Source: an uncultured Campylobacter sp.
Lineage (GTDB): Bacteria; Campylobacterota; Campylobacteria; Campylobacterales; Campylobacteraceae
Reading direction: 5' to 3'
Length of the DNA: 7,727 nucleotides
Assembly (NCBI GenBank): GCA_937896205.1
Contig: CALBNA010000139.1
Coordinates: 1 to 7,727 of the forward strand
Shown here: positions 1 through 6,710 of the stretch, one piece after another
How the letters are laid out: each line of letters opens with the position of its first letter
How positions within the stretch are numbered: the stretch's first letter is position 1
Translations under genes and position numbers: made by a program
The notes under the pieces: generated by a model
Databases searched by the model: none
What the model was told of the DNA's origin: nothing
What the model saw: only the letters and a program-made list of their open reading frames with translations

Positions 1-115
1 CTAAGCCGTCGCGCGAGATATTTTTTATATAAAAGATGTCTGTTATGTCGTTTTTCTCGACGTCTATGTCGTAAATATAAATCTGCCAAACATCTTTACT
101 GAGCGCAAATTTCAT
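1..115 (-). CDS. 5' end of an unrecognised protein, cut by the window edge
   Basis: An open frame runs from an ATG at 115-113 off the left edge, giving 38 complete codons that begin MKFALSKDVWQIYIYDID and continue with acidic and aromatic residues. I do not recognise the family and see no signal peptide or membrane segment in the visible part. The residue pattern (alternating hydrophobic beta-like stretch, many Asp and Lys) looks like real protein, and no other frame of this stretch is better. I see no convincing Shine-Dalgarno sequence before the ATG. Upstream in frame, a stop lies at 160-158 with no other usual start codon between. The ATG overlaps by 4 nt (ATGA) the stop of a dubious small frame that begins at 321, which would fit translational coupling if that frame were real. 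It lies on the same strand as the aroC operon and may be its last gene. Confidence 0.45.
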   Translation of the reverse strand, partial: MKFALSKDVWQIYIYDIDVEKNDITDIFYIKNISRDGL

Positions 116-375
116 GTGTTTATAGATGCGGATTTTGACGCTTTCGTTAAGAGCATTTCAGGAAAAGCTTTAGATATAAAAAATAGCGCGAAAACTGCGG
201 ATTTTTTATAAATTTCGCGGCGCGATTTTACGTATTTGTAGCCGAAATTTCCGGCCCTCTCACCCAAACGCAAGCAAAAATCCTCGCGAATTTCACGCAC
301 GAAGTGTCCGTTTTGATTCAAAACCGCGCGTCGTCCGATTTCTCTTTATTTAGCACGTGGCTCATTTTTTTGGAG

Positions 376-1575
376 TTAGCCGTAAATTTTCTTTAAATTC
401 GCAAGATTTGCGCTCAAATTTAAAAGCAGCATATCGGCTGTTACTAGTCTAGCCATCGCGGTAGCTACGACGCTACCGCGCACTCCGATACATGGATCGT
501 GCCGCCCGCGCAGCTCACAGGTGACGTCCTCTCCGCGCACGTTTTGCGTCGGCTGAGATAAAAATATCGACGGGGTCGGCTTAAAATGCGTCTTTATCAC
601 GACTTCTTGCCCGCTCGTCATACCGCCCAGCGTCCCGCCCGCGTGATTTGAGGCAAAGCCGAATTTCTCATCCGAATTTGAGCCGCGACAAGCGCTTTTA
701 CATTCGTCAAATTTGCCGCCGTTTAAATTTGCCGGCTCATCCGCACCGTCAAGAGTAGAGTTATCCATGCCCAAATTTACGCCCGCATACGCTGCGCTCA
801 TCGAGTCGTTATTTTGGCTGCCGCGCATCTTGCTAGCACTCACGCCTTCGCCGATCTCTACGGCTTTGACTCCGTTTATGCCCATCATCGCAGCCGCGAT
901 GGCCGCGTCAAATTTATAGTATAGCCCCTCGCCAAGCCCGGCCGGCGCGCCGCGAATCACCGTCACGACGCTAGCTCCGACGCTGTCGTGCCCCTGCTTG
1001 GCTTTTAGGATTTCTTCTTTCATCGCTTCTTCGTTGCCTAGCGAAAATATCTCCGAGCGCGCCGCGAGATCAAAGTCTAACCGCTCGCCGCAAGAAATTT
1101 CGCCCACGCTCGCCACGCCGCTTTGCACGCTGACGCCAAACTCGCCCAGCAAAATTTGAGCTATCGCGCCGCCCGCCACGCGCACGGCCGTCTCTCTAGC
1201 CGAGCTGCGTCCGCCGCCTCTGTGGTCGCGGATGCCGTATTTACGGTAGTAGGCGTAGTCGGCGTGCCCCGGACGAAAGAGTTCGCGTAAATTTTCGTAA
1301 TCGCCCGATTTTTGATTTTCGTTTCGGATAACAAAACCGATCGGAGTGCCCGTGCTTAGGCCATCAAACACACCACTTAAAATCTCCACGCGGTCGCCTT
1401 CGCTCCTTGCCGTGGCAAATTTCGAGCCACCTGGTTTTCGTTTGTCAAGCTCGCTTTGGATAAAATTTAAATCGATACGCACGCCTGCGGGAAAGCCGTC
1501 TAGCACGCCGCCGATCGCCGCTGCGTGACTCTCGCCAAACGTCGTTAGCGTTAGTTTGCGTCCAAAGGTGTTCAC
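376..1575 (-). CDS. aroC: Chorismate synthase, with an extra internal loop
   Basis: AroC performs the last step of the shikimate pathway, turning 5-enolpyruvylshikimate-3-phosphate into chorismate with reduced FMN in the cytoplasm. The 399 residues show the family landmarks in order: TTFGESH (11-17) with the catalytic-region His17, LFRPGHADY (99-107), the GGRSSARETAVRVAGGAI signature (121-138), EIGEGV (240-245), and RGRHDPCIGVRGSVV (356-370). Start is GTG at 1575, supported by a strong Shine-Dalgarno and a 4-nt GTGA overlap with the rnc stop. Two oddities: the usual Gly after GESH is Ala18, and about 35-44 residues (roughly 262-305, rich in Asn, Asp, Gly) are inserted between RGSQNNDSM and FASNHAGG, where E. 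coli and H. pylori enzymes have a short loop. This accounts for the length beyond the usual 355-365. No frame disruption is seen, so it is probably active. Confidence 0.97.
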   Translation of the reverse strand: MNTFGRKLTLTTFGESHAAAIGGVLDGFPAGVRIDLNFIQSELDKRKPGGSKFATARSEGDRVEILSGVFDGLSTGTPIGFVIRNENQKSGDYENLRELFRPGHADYAYYRKYGIRDHRGGGRSSARETAVRVAGGAIAQILLGEFGVSVQSGVASVGEISCGERLDFDLAARSEIFSLGNEEAMKEEILKAKQGHDSVGASVVTVIRGAPAGLGEGLYYKFDAAIAAAMMGINGVKAVEIGEGVSASKMRGSQNNDSMSAAYAGVNLGMDNSTLDGADEPANLNGGKFDECKSACRGSNSDEKFGFASNHAGGTLGGMTSGQEVVIKTHFKPTPSIFLSQPTQNVRGEDVTCELRGRHDPCIGVRGSVVATAMARLVTADMLLLNLSANLANLKKIYG

Positions 1576-2240
1576 TTGCCCTCCCCTAAAATCTCAAGCG
1601 CGGTTTTGGCGGCTTTTTGCTCGGCTTCTTTTTTGCTCTTGCCAGCAGCTCGCGAGATCTCTCGCTCGTTTAGCATTAGCGCGATCTCAAATTCCTTCTT
1701 GTGGTCGGGGCCTTTTGAACCCACCAGCACGTATTTTGGTATCTCGGCGAAGCGCGCTTGGGTGAGCTCTTGTAGCGCAGTTTTGTAGTCTTTTACCATG
1801 CGGTCGAAATTTATATCGGGGTAGCATCTCTCAAAGGCTTTTAGGCTGGCCGCGCGCACGGCGTCAAAGCCGCTTTCTAGGTAGATCGCGCCCATCAGTG
1901 CCTCAAATGCGTCCGATAGGATCGAGGCTTTTGCCCGTCCGCCGTTGTGCTCCTCGGCGGGCGAGATATTGATGAGCTGGCCTAAATTTAGATATTTGGC
2001 GAGCTCGGCAAAGCTTTTTTCATTTACGAGCGCGGCGCGTAGTTTGCTTAGATCGCCTTCGCTTAGGCGCGAAAATTTGTGAAAAAGATAATCCCCGATC
2101 ACAAGATCCATCACCGCATCGCCCAAAAACTCGAGCCTCTCGTTGTTTGCGCCGCCTTTTACGCTTTTATGCGTGAGCGCGGTTTTTAACAGCTTTTCGT
2201 CTTTAAATTTATAACCTAATTTCTCTTCCAAATTTCGCAT
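1572..2240 (-). CDS. rnc: Ribonuclease III
   Basis: RNase III cleaves double-stranded RNA, processing rRNA precursors and structured or antisense-paired mRNAs; in epsilonproteobacteria it also serves type II CRISPR RNA maturation where such systems exist. The 222-residue length is typical. The catalytic domain occupies about residues 1-145, with the signature NERLEFLGD (33-41) carrying the metal ligands Glu37 and Asp41, and SDAFEALMGAIYLE (109-122) carrying Asp110 and Glu113. A double-stranded-RNA-binding domain covers about 151-219, ending in the typical GKSKKEAEQKAAKTAL (200-215). The ATG at 2240 overlaps the rnhA stop by 1 nt (TAATG) and has an AAGG Shine-Dalgarno (2250-2247) 6 nt away. 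All catalytic residues are present. Its position between rnhA and aroC in one operon matches Campylobacter gene order as I recall it. Confidence 0.97.
   Translation of the reverse strand: MRNLEEKLGYKFKDEKLLKTALTHKSVKGGANNERLEFLGDAVMDLVIGDYLFHKFSRLSEGDLSKLRAALVNEKSFAELAKYLNLGQLINISPAEEHNGGRAKASILSDAFEALMGAIYLESGFDAVRAASLKAFERCYPDINFDRMVKDYKTALQELTQARFAEIPKYVLVGSKGPDHKKEFEIALMLNEREISRAAGKSKKEAEQKAAKTALEILGEGK
1579..1586 (-). promoter_or_regulatory. Shine-Dalgarno of aroC, inside the rnc 3' end
   Basis: The minus strand reads GGGGAGGG just before the GTG at 1575, with the GGAGG core ending 4 nt upstream. It lies within the last codons of rnc and decides the GTG start of aroC. With the 4-nt overlap it points to translational coupling of aroC to rnc. 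Confidence 0.7.
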
Positions 2241-2677
2241 TATTCGCCTTTTAAGCTATTTTTTATCTTTACAGCTTGCTCGCGCGCCATCTCGTCGCAA
2301 AGCTCGTTTTGCGAGTGCCCGGCGTGGCCTTTGACCCAGATCGCTTCAACATCGTGCGGCTCGCTAGCGGCCAGATATTCCTGCCACAGCGGGACGTTTT
2401 TTACGTTTTTAAAGCTTTTCTTCACCCAGCCCTCTAGCCACGCATTTACGGCGTTTGCGACGTATGAGCTATCGGTGTAGAGCTTCACGTGGCAGGGCTG
2501 CTTTAGCGCTTTTAGTCCTTCGATCGCAGCGCGTAGTTCCATTTGATTATTCGTCGTATACGCCTCGCCGCCGCTTGCCGTTTTTTTGTGCTCGCCGTAC
2601 TCTAGGATGTATGCCCAGCCGCCGGGACCCGGGTTGTCCAGGCACGAGCCGTCGCTAAAAAGGCATACTGTTTTCAT
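2240..2677 (-). CDS. rnhA: Ribonuclease HI
   Basis: RNase HI removes the RNA strand of RNA-DNA hybrids (R-loops, primers). The 145-residue product starts MKTVCLFSDGSCLDNPGPGG and has the full set of active-site residues: Asp9, Glu47 (in NNQMELRAA), Asp69 (in YTDSSYVANA), His118 (in WVKGHAGH) and Asp128 (in CDEMAREQA), matching Asp10, Glu48, Asp70, His124 and Asp134 of the E. coli enzyme. I chose the ATG at 2677 because the family begins at this Met and a GGA lies 8 nt upstream. An in-frame GTG at 2713 would add 12 residues unlike the family. The start lies 23 nt inside the end of the upstream TPR gene, so translation is probably coupled. The stop shares one base with the rnc start. Confidence 0.95.
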   Translation of the reverse strand: MKTVCLFSDGSCLDNPGPGGWAYILEYGEHKKTASGGEAYTTNNQMELRAAIEGLKALKQPCHVKLYTDSSYVANAVNAWLEGWVKKSFKNVKNVPLWQEYLAASEPHDVEAIWVKGHAGHSQNELCDEMAREQAVKIKNSLKGE

Positions 2678-3680
2678 CGGATTTTTCCGTGATGTGAGGC
2701 AAAATTTGCACACTGCCTAGCTCGCTACACATCGGACAGCGGTAAAAATGCATCGGAAAGGCGTTTTTGCAGCTCTTGCAAACGTAGTTAAAGCTAAGCG
2801 CGGCTTTGTCGTAGTCGGCCACCTTTAACTTCTTTAAAACCTCTAGCTCAAAGCCCAGCGGCGCGCCGTCCTCGTCGCTCATGCTTTTGACGAAAAACAG
2901 GCTCTTATACTCGGGATCGGTTAAATTTACGGGCGAGTTTTGATAATAAACCAAATCCAAAACATCCTCAAGCGGCGGGAAATCGCTAAAATCCTTAAGT
3001 CCTGAGCCGTTTAAATTTAACCTCTCCATCGCCATACGCCGCACGAGCACAAATTCGTCCTTTAGCGCTAAAATTTCGCCGATTTTAGCGGATTCGTCTT
3101 TGCTTTTATCCGCTAAAATTTGCAGCGCCTTTATGTAGGCCGTCTGCGCTCTCACGTCGCTGCCAAGCTCCTGCAAAGCATCCAGAGCCTGCAACGCGCC
3201 CTCATAGTCTTTTAGTTTTTCGAAAATTATCGTTAGCGATTTTAGCGCGATTTGATTTCGCGGAGAGATTTTTAGCGCCTCTAAAAATACGCTCTTTGCA
3301 CGCTCTAAAAAGCCTGCCCTAAAATAAGTCTGACCAAGATCGGTGAAAATTTGCTCCTTTGCTACTCGGTTTTTAGCCCTCTCCAAAGCCACGGCATAGA
3401 CGTTGATAGCCTTTTCAAAATACCCGCTTTTTGAAAACGTCCCCGCCAAAAAGCACATCGTAGCCGTATCCGCGCCCGAGTTTATCAAAAGCTGCTTGTT
3501 TTCGTCGCTCAGGCCTTGAGATTTGCCGAATTTTTTCAAAAATCCCGCGATCTCCGCCTTTTCGTCCTTGCTCTTAAAAACGCCCCACGCATAGCTAAAA
3601 ACGGCGATCACGAGCACCGCGGCGACTAGCACCACGAGGCCGAAAATCGGGTCTCTAAATTCGATAAAAAATATATCCAA
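2655..3680 (-). CDS. Membrane-anchored TPR protein with C-terminal zinc ribbon (LapB-like architecture)
   Basis: From the TTG at 3680 the product is 341 residues, starting MDIFFIEFRDPIFGL. A single N-terminal membrane segment (about 13-32, GLVVLVAAVLVIAVFSYAW) is followed by a cytoplasmic part with at least three TPR-like helical repeats (about 76-170, e.g. YFRAGFLERAKSVFLEALKISP). A C-terminal CxxC-x10-CxxC zinc ribbon or rubredoxin-like finger has Cys301, 304, 315 and 318. This order is that of E. coli LapB (YciM), which controls LpxC turnover and LPS synthesis. Overall similarity is not assessable here, so the LapB role is inference. Start: the frame is also open to a TTG at 3701, but the TGCTATAAT box at 3721-3713 would place the mRNA start near 3706, leaving almost no leader for that codon; 3680 gives about 26 nt and an AGAAAG upstream. 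It is first gene of the rnhA-rnc-aroC operon. Confidence 0.85.
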   Translation of the reverse strand: MDIFFIEFRDPIFGLVVLVAAVLVIAVFSYAWGVFKSKDEKAEIAGFLKKFGKSQGLSDENKQLLINSGADTATMCFLAGTFSKSGYFEKAINVYAVALERAKNRVAKEQIFTDLGQTYFRAGFLERAKSVFLEALKISPRNQIALKSLTIIFEKLKDYEGALQALDALQELGSDVRAQTAYIKALQILADKSKDESAKIGEILALKDEFVLVRRMAMERLNLNGSGLKDFSDFPPLEDVLDLVYYQNSPVNLTDPEYKSLFFVKSMSDEDGAPLGFELEVLKKLKVADYDKAALSFNYVCKSCKNAFPMHFYRCPMCSELGSVQILPHITEKSDENSMPF

Positions 3681-3712
3681 AATGCCGCTTTCTAAAGTCA
3701 AATTTAACGCCG

Positions 3713-3721
3713 ATTATAGCA
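3713..3721 (-). promoter_or_regulatory. Extended -10 promoter of the TPR-rnhA-rnc-aroC operon
   Basis: The minus strand reads TGCTATAAT, a perfect TGnTATAAT extended -10 box of the sigma70 type used by Campylobacter, which usually lacks a conserved -35. Transcription would start near 3706, about 26 nt before the preferred TTG at 3680. It is the only good promoter seen upstream of the minus-strand operon. Confidence 0.65.
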
Positions 3722-3730
3722 AAACGATTG

Positions 3731-3736
3731 TATAAT
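3731..3736 (+). promoter_or_regulatory. -10 box of dnaG, predicting a leaderless mRNA
   Basis: A perfect TATAAT ends only 7 nt before the dnaG ATG at 3744. With normal -10 spacing the RNA would start at about 3742-3744, at or next to the A of the start codon. No Shine-Dalgarno is present before the ATG, which fits leaderless translation. The box is back-to-back with the minus-strand promoter at 3713-3721, only 9 bases apart. Confidence 0.6.
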
Positions 3737-3743
3737 CTCGCTT

Positions 3744-5402
3744 ATGATCGATCCAAAATCAATAGAAAGACTAAAAGCGCAAACCGATATCGTCGATATC
3801 GTCGGGCACTATCTGCCGCTGAAAAAAAGCGGCGCGAACTTCGTGTGCGTATGCCCGTTTCACGACGATAAAAACCCGAGCATGAGCGTGAGCCCGTCGC
3901 GCGGGATATTTCACTGCTTTTCGTGCAAAGCCGGCGGCGACGCGATCAAATTCGTGATGGACTACGAAAAGCTAAGCTACCCAGAAGCCGTCGAAAAGAT
4001 TGCAGGACTGCAAAATTTCACGCTAAACTACGTGCGCGGCGGCGAACCGGCGAAGGAAAACAAGCACATCCTAGAAAACGCAAACGCCTTTTATCGCTCG
4101 CTGCTCTATAAAACCCCCGCGGCCGTCGAGTACCTGTACTCGCGCGGTATAACAGACGAGCTAATAGATAAATTTGAACTAGGTTTCGCGCCCGAGAGCG
4201 CACAGACGATAAGGCTACTGCAAAACGAACAAATCGAACCCAAAGAAGCCCTAGAAGTCGGCATCGTAAAGCAAAACGAAAACGGCATCTACGCTAGCTT
4301 CATAAACCGCATCACCTTTCCCATCTACACGCACGCGGGACGGCTGGTTGGTTTTGGCGGACGCACGATCAGCGGCAATCCCGCTAAATACGTAAATTCG
4401 CCCCAGTCCGCGGTTTTTGATAAATCAACGCTTTTTTACGGCTATCACCTGGCAAAGCGCGAAATTTTCGCCAAAAATCAGATCATCATCACCGAAGGCT
4501 ACATGGACGTCATCATGCTGCACAAGGCGGGTTTTGGTAACGCCGTAGCCGTGCTTGGAACCGCGCTCACGACCAAGCACCTGCCGCTTTTAAAACGCGG
4601 CGAGATTAGCGTCATCTTGTGCTTTGACGGCGACGATGCGGGCATAAACGCCGCAACGAAGTCCGCCCTGCTGCTCGCGCAAAACGAAATCGACGGCAGC
4701 GTCGTCATCATAGAAGGCGGCGCAGATCCGGCCGATATGGTCGTAGCGGGCAAAATAGAGTATCTGCGGCAAATTTTTGAAAGCGGCACGGAGATTGGCG
4801 AATTTTACATCAGGCATTTAGCTAGCGGCTTTGACCTCTCGCGCCCCGTGCAAAAGCAAAAAGCGCTAGAGGCGATCCAAGCCTTTACCGCGAGCCTAAA
4901 GCCCGTCGTCGCAAACTCCTACATCCCGCTCGTGGCTAAAATTTTAAATATAGCCGAGGGGTCGTTTTGGCTAACTAGAGGTGCAAATACGCAAGCCGCT
5001 CAGGAGCGCATGCAAGCCTACGAAATGCAAAATTTGGGCAAAAATCAGCGCGGGCGTAAAGATATACTTGAAATTCGGTTTTTAAAAACGATGATCGAAA
5101 ATCCAAATTTTAAAAAAATTGTTTTAGAAAATTTAAAAACTGAGTATTTCGTCCGCCACAGAGATATTTACGAAGCGGTCGCACAGGGGGCTAATGCAGA
5201 CGATCCCGCCGTGCGCGAGCTGATGTTTGAAAACTACGACGCCTTTAAAGACGAGGATGAAATTTTAAAAAATATAGTTATTTTAAAAGTGAGATTTTAC
5301 GAGAATTTGCACAAAGAATATTCGGCAAAACAAATTCCTTTAGAGGAAAAAAAACAAATACTATCAAAAATAAAAAAAATTATCGAGGAACTTAAAAAAT
5401 GA
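3744..5402 (+). CDS. dnaG: DNA primase DnaG
   Basis: DnaG makes the short RNA primers for lagging-strand and origin synthesis and works with the DnaB helicase. The 552 residues carry all three parts. The N-terminal CHC2 zinc finger (about 1-95) has Cys37, His40, Cys58 and Cys61 (CPFH and HCFSC). The RNA polymerase core has LVGFGGRT (201-208), AKYVNSPQS (214-222) and a Toprim fold with Glu251 in EGYMDV and Asp295/Asp297 in FDGDDAG. The C-terminal helical region (about 437-552), which in the family binds DnaB, is the least conserved part. Length is close to that of other epsilonproteobacterial primases such as H. pylori. The ATG at 3744 is chosen because MIDPKSIERL fits the family start, although it has no Shine-Dalgarno and sits 7 nt after a TATAAT. 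The 3' end turns AT-rich and overlaps the next gene by 4 nt. Confidence 0.97.
   Translation: MIDPKSIERLKAQTDIVDIVGHYLPLKKSGANFVCVCPFHDDKNPSMSVSPSRGIFHCFSCKAGGDAIKFVMDYEKLSYPEAVEKIAGLQNFTLNYVRGGEPAKENKHILENANAFYRSLLYKTPAAVEYLYSRGITDELIDKFELGFAPESAQTIRLLQNEQIEPKEALEVGIVKQNENGIYASFINRITFPIYTHAGRLVGFGGRTISGNPAKYVNSPQSAVFDKSTLFYGYHLAKREIFAKNQIIITEGYMDVIMLHKAGFGNAVAVLGTALTTKHLPLLKRGEISVILCFDGDDAGINAATKSALLLAQNEIDGSVVIIEGGADPADMVVAGKIEYLRQIFESGTEIGEFYIRHLASGFDLSRPVQKQKALEAIQAFTASLKPVVANSYIPLVAKILNIAEGSFWLTRGANTQAAQERMQAYEMQNLGKNQRGRKDILEIRFLKTMIENPNFKKIVLENLKTEYFVRHRDIYEAVAQGANADDPAVRELMFENYDAFKDEDEILKNIVILKVRFYENLHKEYSAKQIPLEEKKQILSKIKKIIEELKK
5385..5390 (+). promoter_or_regulatory. Shine-Dalgarno of the PP-loop ATPase gene, inside dnaG
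   Basis: GAGGAA lies within the last dnaG codons, 8 nt before the ATG at 5399. Together with the ATGA overlap it fixes the start and implies translational coupling to dnaG. Confidence 0.7.
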
Positions 5403-6385
5403 AAGCGTTAGTTTTATTTAGCGGCGGGCTGGACAGCATGATCGCCATCAAGCTGCTGGCAAACCAAGGCATCGACGTCACGGCTGTGCACATCGACATC
5501 GGCTTTAGCGGCGACGAGAAAAAGGCCGAAATTTTACGCCGCCGCGCGAACGAAGCCGGAGCCGAGCTTAAAATAATCGATATCAGAAACGAATACCTAC
5601 GCGACGTGCTTTTTACGCCAAAGCACGGCTACGGCAAGCACTTTAACCCCTGCATCGACTGTCACGGATATATGTTTAAAACCGCGCTTGCGATGATGCG
5701 CTCGGAGGGTGCGGACTTTATCGCGACGGGCGAGGTGATCGGCCAGCGTCCGATGAGTCAGAGACGCGACGCGATGGCGCAGGTCAAAAACGCCGCGGGC
5801 GACGAGGACGACCTCATCCTGCGCCCGATGTCTGCGCAGCTGATGAAGCCCACAAAACCGGAGCGCGAGGGCTGGGTCGATCGCAGCAAACTGCTCGCCA
5901 TCAGCGGACGCGACCGCAAGAGGCAACTCGCGCTTGCCAAGGAGTTTGGCTTTAGCGAGTACGAGACGCCTGGCGGCGGGTGCTTGCTCACGATCGAGAG
6001 CTTTGCGAATAAAATCAGAGATTTCATCAAATTTGACCCTGAAATGACTAGCGCGGACATGCAGCTACTGCGCGTCGGACGCCATCTGCGCCTACCAAAC
6101 GGCACCAAAATGATCATCGGCCGCGACGAAAACGACAACGCCAAACTGCTAGCTCTAAATAATCCAAAATTTACTCAGATCAAATTTGACAGCGATATCG
6201 TGGGCGCGGTGAGCTTCGTGGATGCTAAATTTAACGAAGCCGACCTCGAGTTTGCCGTGCGGCTGGCGCTTGCCTACACTAGAGCGGATAAAGATACGGC
6301 AGTGCTCGCTAGAGTCGGCGAACGCGGAATTTGCGTGAAGCCTTTTGAGAGCAAGCAGGCTGCCCAGGAGTTTTTCATTAGTTAA
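5399..6385 (+). CDS. ThiI-like PP-loop ATPase with C-terminal NFACT-R-like domain
   Basis: The 328-residue protein opens with a PP-loop of the ATP-pyrophosphatase class, SGGLDS (8-13), typical of enzymes that adenylate a substrate before sulfur or nitrogen transfer. Further conserved pieces are NPCIDCHGYMFK (84-94) with a CxxC (Cys85, Cys88), ATGEVIGQRPMSQ (109-121), which resembles the ThiI GES/LGQ motif, and TPGGGCLLT (190-198) with Cys195. The C-terminal third (about 222-325; LLRVGRHLRLPNG and IIGRDENDNAKLL) resembles the NFACT-R RNA-binding domain found fused to ThiI-like PP-loops. I infer an RNA (probably tRNA) modification enzyme, perhaps a thiolase using the three cysteines; the substrate is unknown. 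It corresponds in my memory to Cj1633 of C. jejuni, usually called only ATP-binding protein. The ATG overlaps the dnaG stop (ATGA), so the two are coupled. No N-terminal THUMP domain as in true ThiI is present. Confidence 0.88.
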   Translation: MKALVLFSGGLDSMIAIKLLANQGIDVTAVHIDIGFSGDEKKAEILRRRANEAGAELKIIDIRNEYLRDVLFTPKHGYGKHFNPCIDCHGYMFKTALAMMRSEGADFIATGEVIGQRPMSQRRDAMAQVKNAAGDEDDLILRPMSAQLMKPTKPEREGWVDRSKLLAISGRDRKRQLALAKEFGFSEYETPGGGCLLTIESFANKIRDFIKFDPEMTSADMQLLRVGRHLRLPNGTKMIIGRDENDNAKLLALNNPKFTQIKFDSDIVGAVSFVDAKFNEADLEFAVRLALAYTRADKDTAVLARVGERGICVKPFESKQAAQEFFIS

Positions 6386-6420
6386 ATTTGCCTTAAAAAG
6401 CTCGTCGGCAAAATAAATTT

Positions 6421-6461
6421 GACGCCGAATTTGAGATTGTTTTCGCAGTAAATTTGGCGGC
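6421..6461. repeat. Imperfect 12-bp inverted repeat downstream of the PP-loop gene
   Basis: The arms at 6421-6432 (GACGCCGAATTT) and 6450-6461 (AAATTTGGCGGC) pair over 12 positions with one mismatch and one G-U pair around a 17-nt loop. It starts 36 nt after the stop of the PP-loop gene and could end the dnaG transcript or shield its 3' end. No T-run follows, so it is not a standard intrinsic terminator. Confidence 0.45.
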
Positions 6462-6623
6462 TAAAATTTGGAGATATATCCTTTTGCGTCTCAAATTTGG
6501 ATTTTCTTGCGAGCTAAATTTGACGCTGATTTCTGGCTACTTCGGGCTTAAATTTGTTTGATTTGCTAGAGCCCAAGCCTCAAATTTAGACTGACGGGTA
6601 ACTAAATTTCGCCCTTTTGTACG

Positions 6624-6629
6624 TATAAT
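6624..6629 (+). promoter_or_regulatory. Possible -10 box in the gap
   Basis: A perfect TATAAT preceded by a short T-rich run (CCCTTTTGT). Transcription would start near 6636 and run through the inverted repeat at 6657-6710. In AT-rich DNA chance hits are expected, so this is weak evidence by itself. Confidence 0.3.
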
Positions 6630-6656
6630 TAGTCTGTAAATTTTGCTATCTTTTGT

Positions 6657-6710
6657 AAATTTACCAAAGCACGCCGACTGCACCAGAACTCTGCGCGATT
6701 TGGTAAATTT
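6657..6710. repeat. Perfect 12-bp inverted repeat with 30-nt loop
   Basis: The arms AAATTTACCAAA (6657-6668) and TTTGGTAAATTT (6699-6710) are perfectly complementary. Two more pairs (GT at 6655-6656 with AC at 6712-6713) are possible across one bulged T. The loop (6669-6698) is GC-rich compared with the arms. It lies 21 nt after the predicted start from the TATAAT at 6624, so it could be the body of a small RNA. No T-run follows. Confidence 0.55.

Noticed and set aside
112..321. A 69-residue minus-strand frame starting at TTG
   Set aside because: No Shine-Dalgarno, unusual start, no recognisable family and third-base use unlike the neighbouring genes. Kept only as a finding because of the ATGA overlap with the frame at 115.
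4499..4817. Two minus-strand frames of 96 and 75 residues inside dnaG
   Set aside because: They lie opposite the well-supported dnaG Toprim region and are shadows of its codon pattern.
5597..6144. Minus-strand frames of 109 and 128 residues opposite the PP-loop gene
   Set aside because: Arg/Ser/Leu-rich shadow translations; the plus-strand frame has clear motifs.
6387..6412. Possible terminator TTTGCC...GGCAAA just after the PP-loop gene
   Set aside because: Only 6 bp with a 14-nt loop and no T-run; too weak to call.
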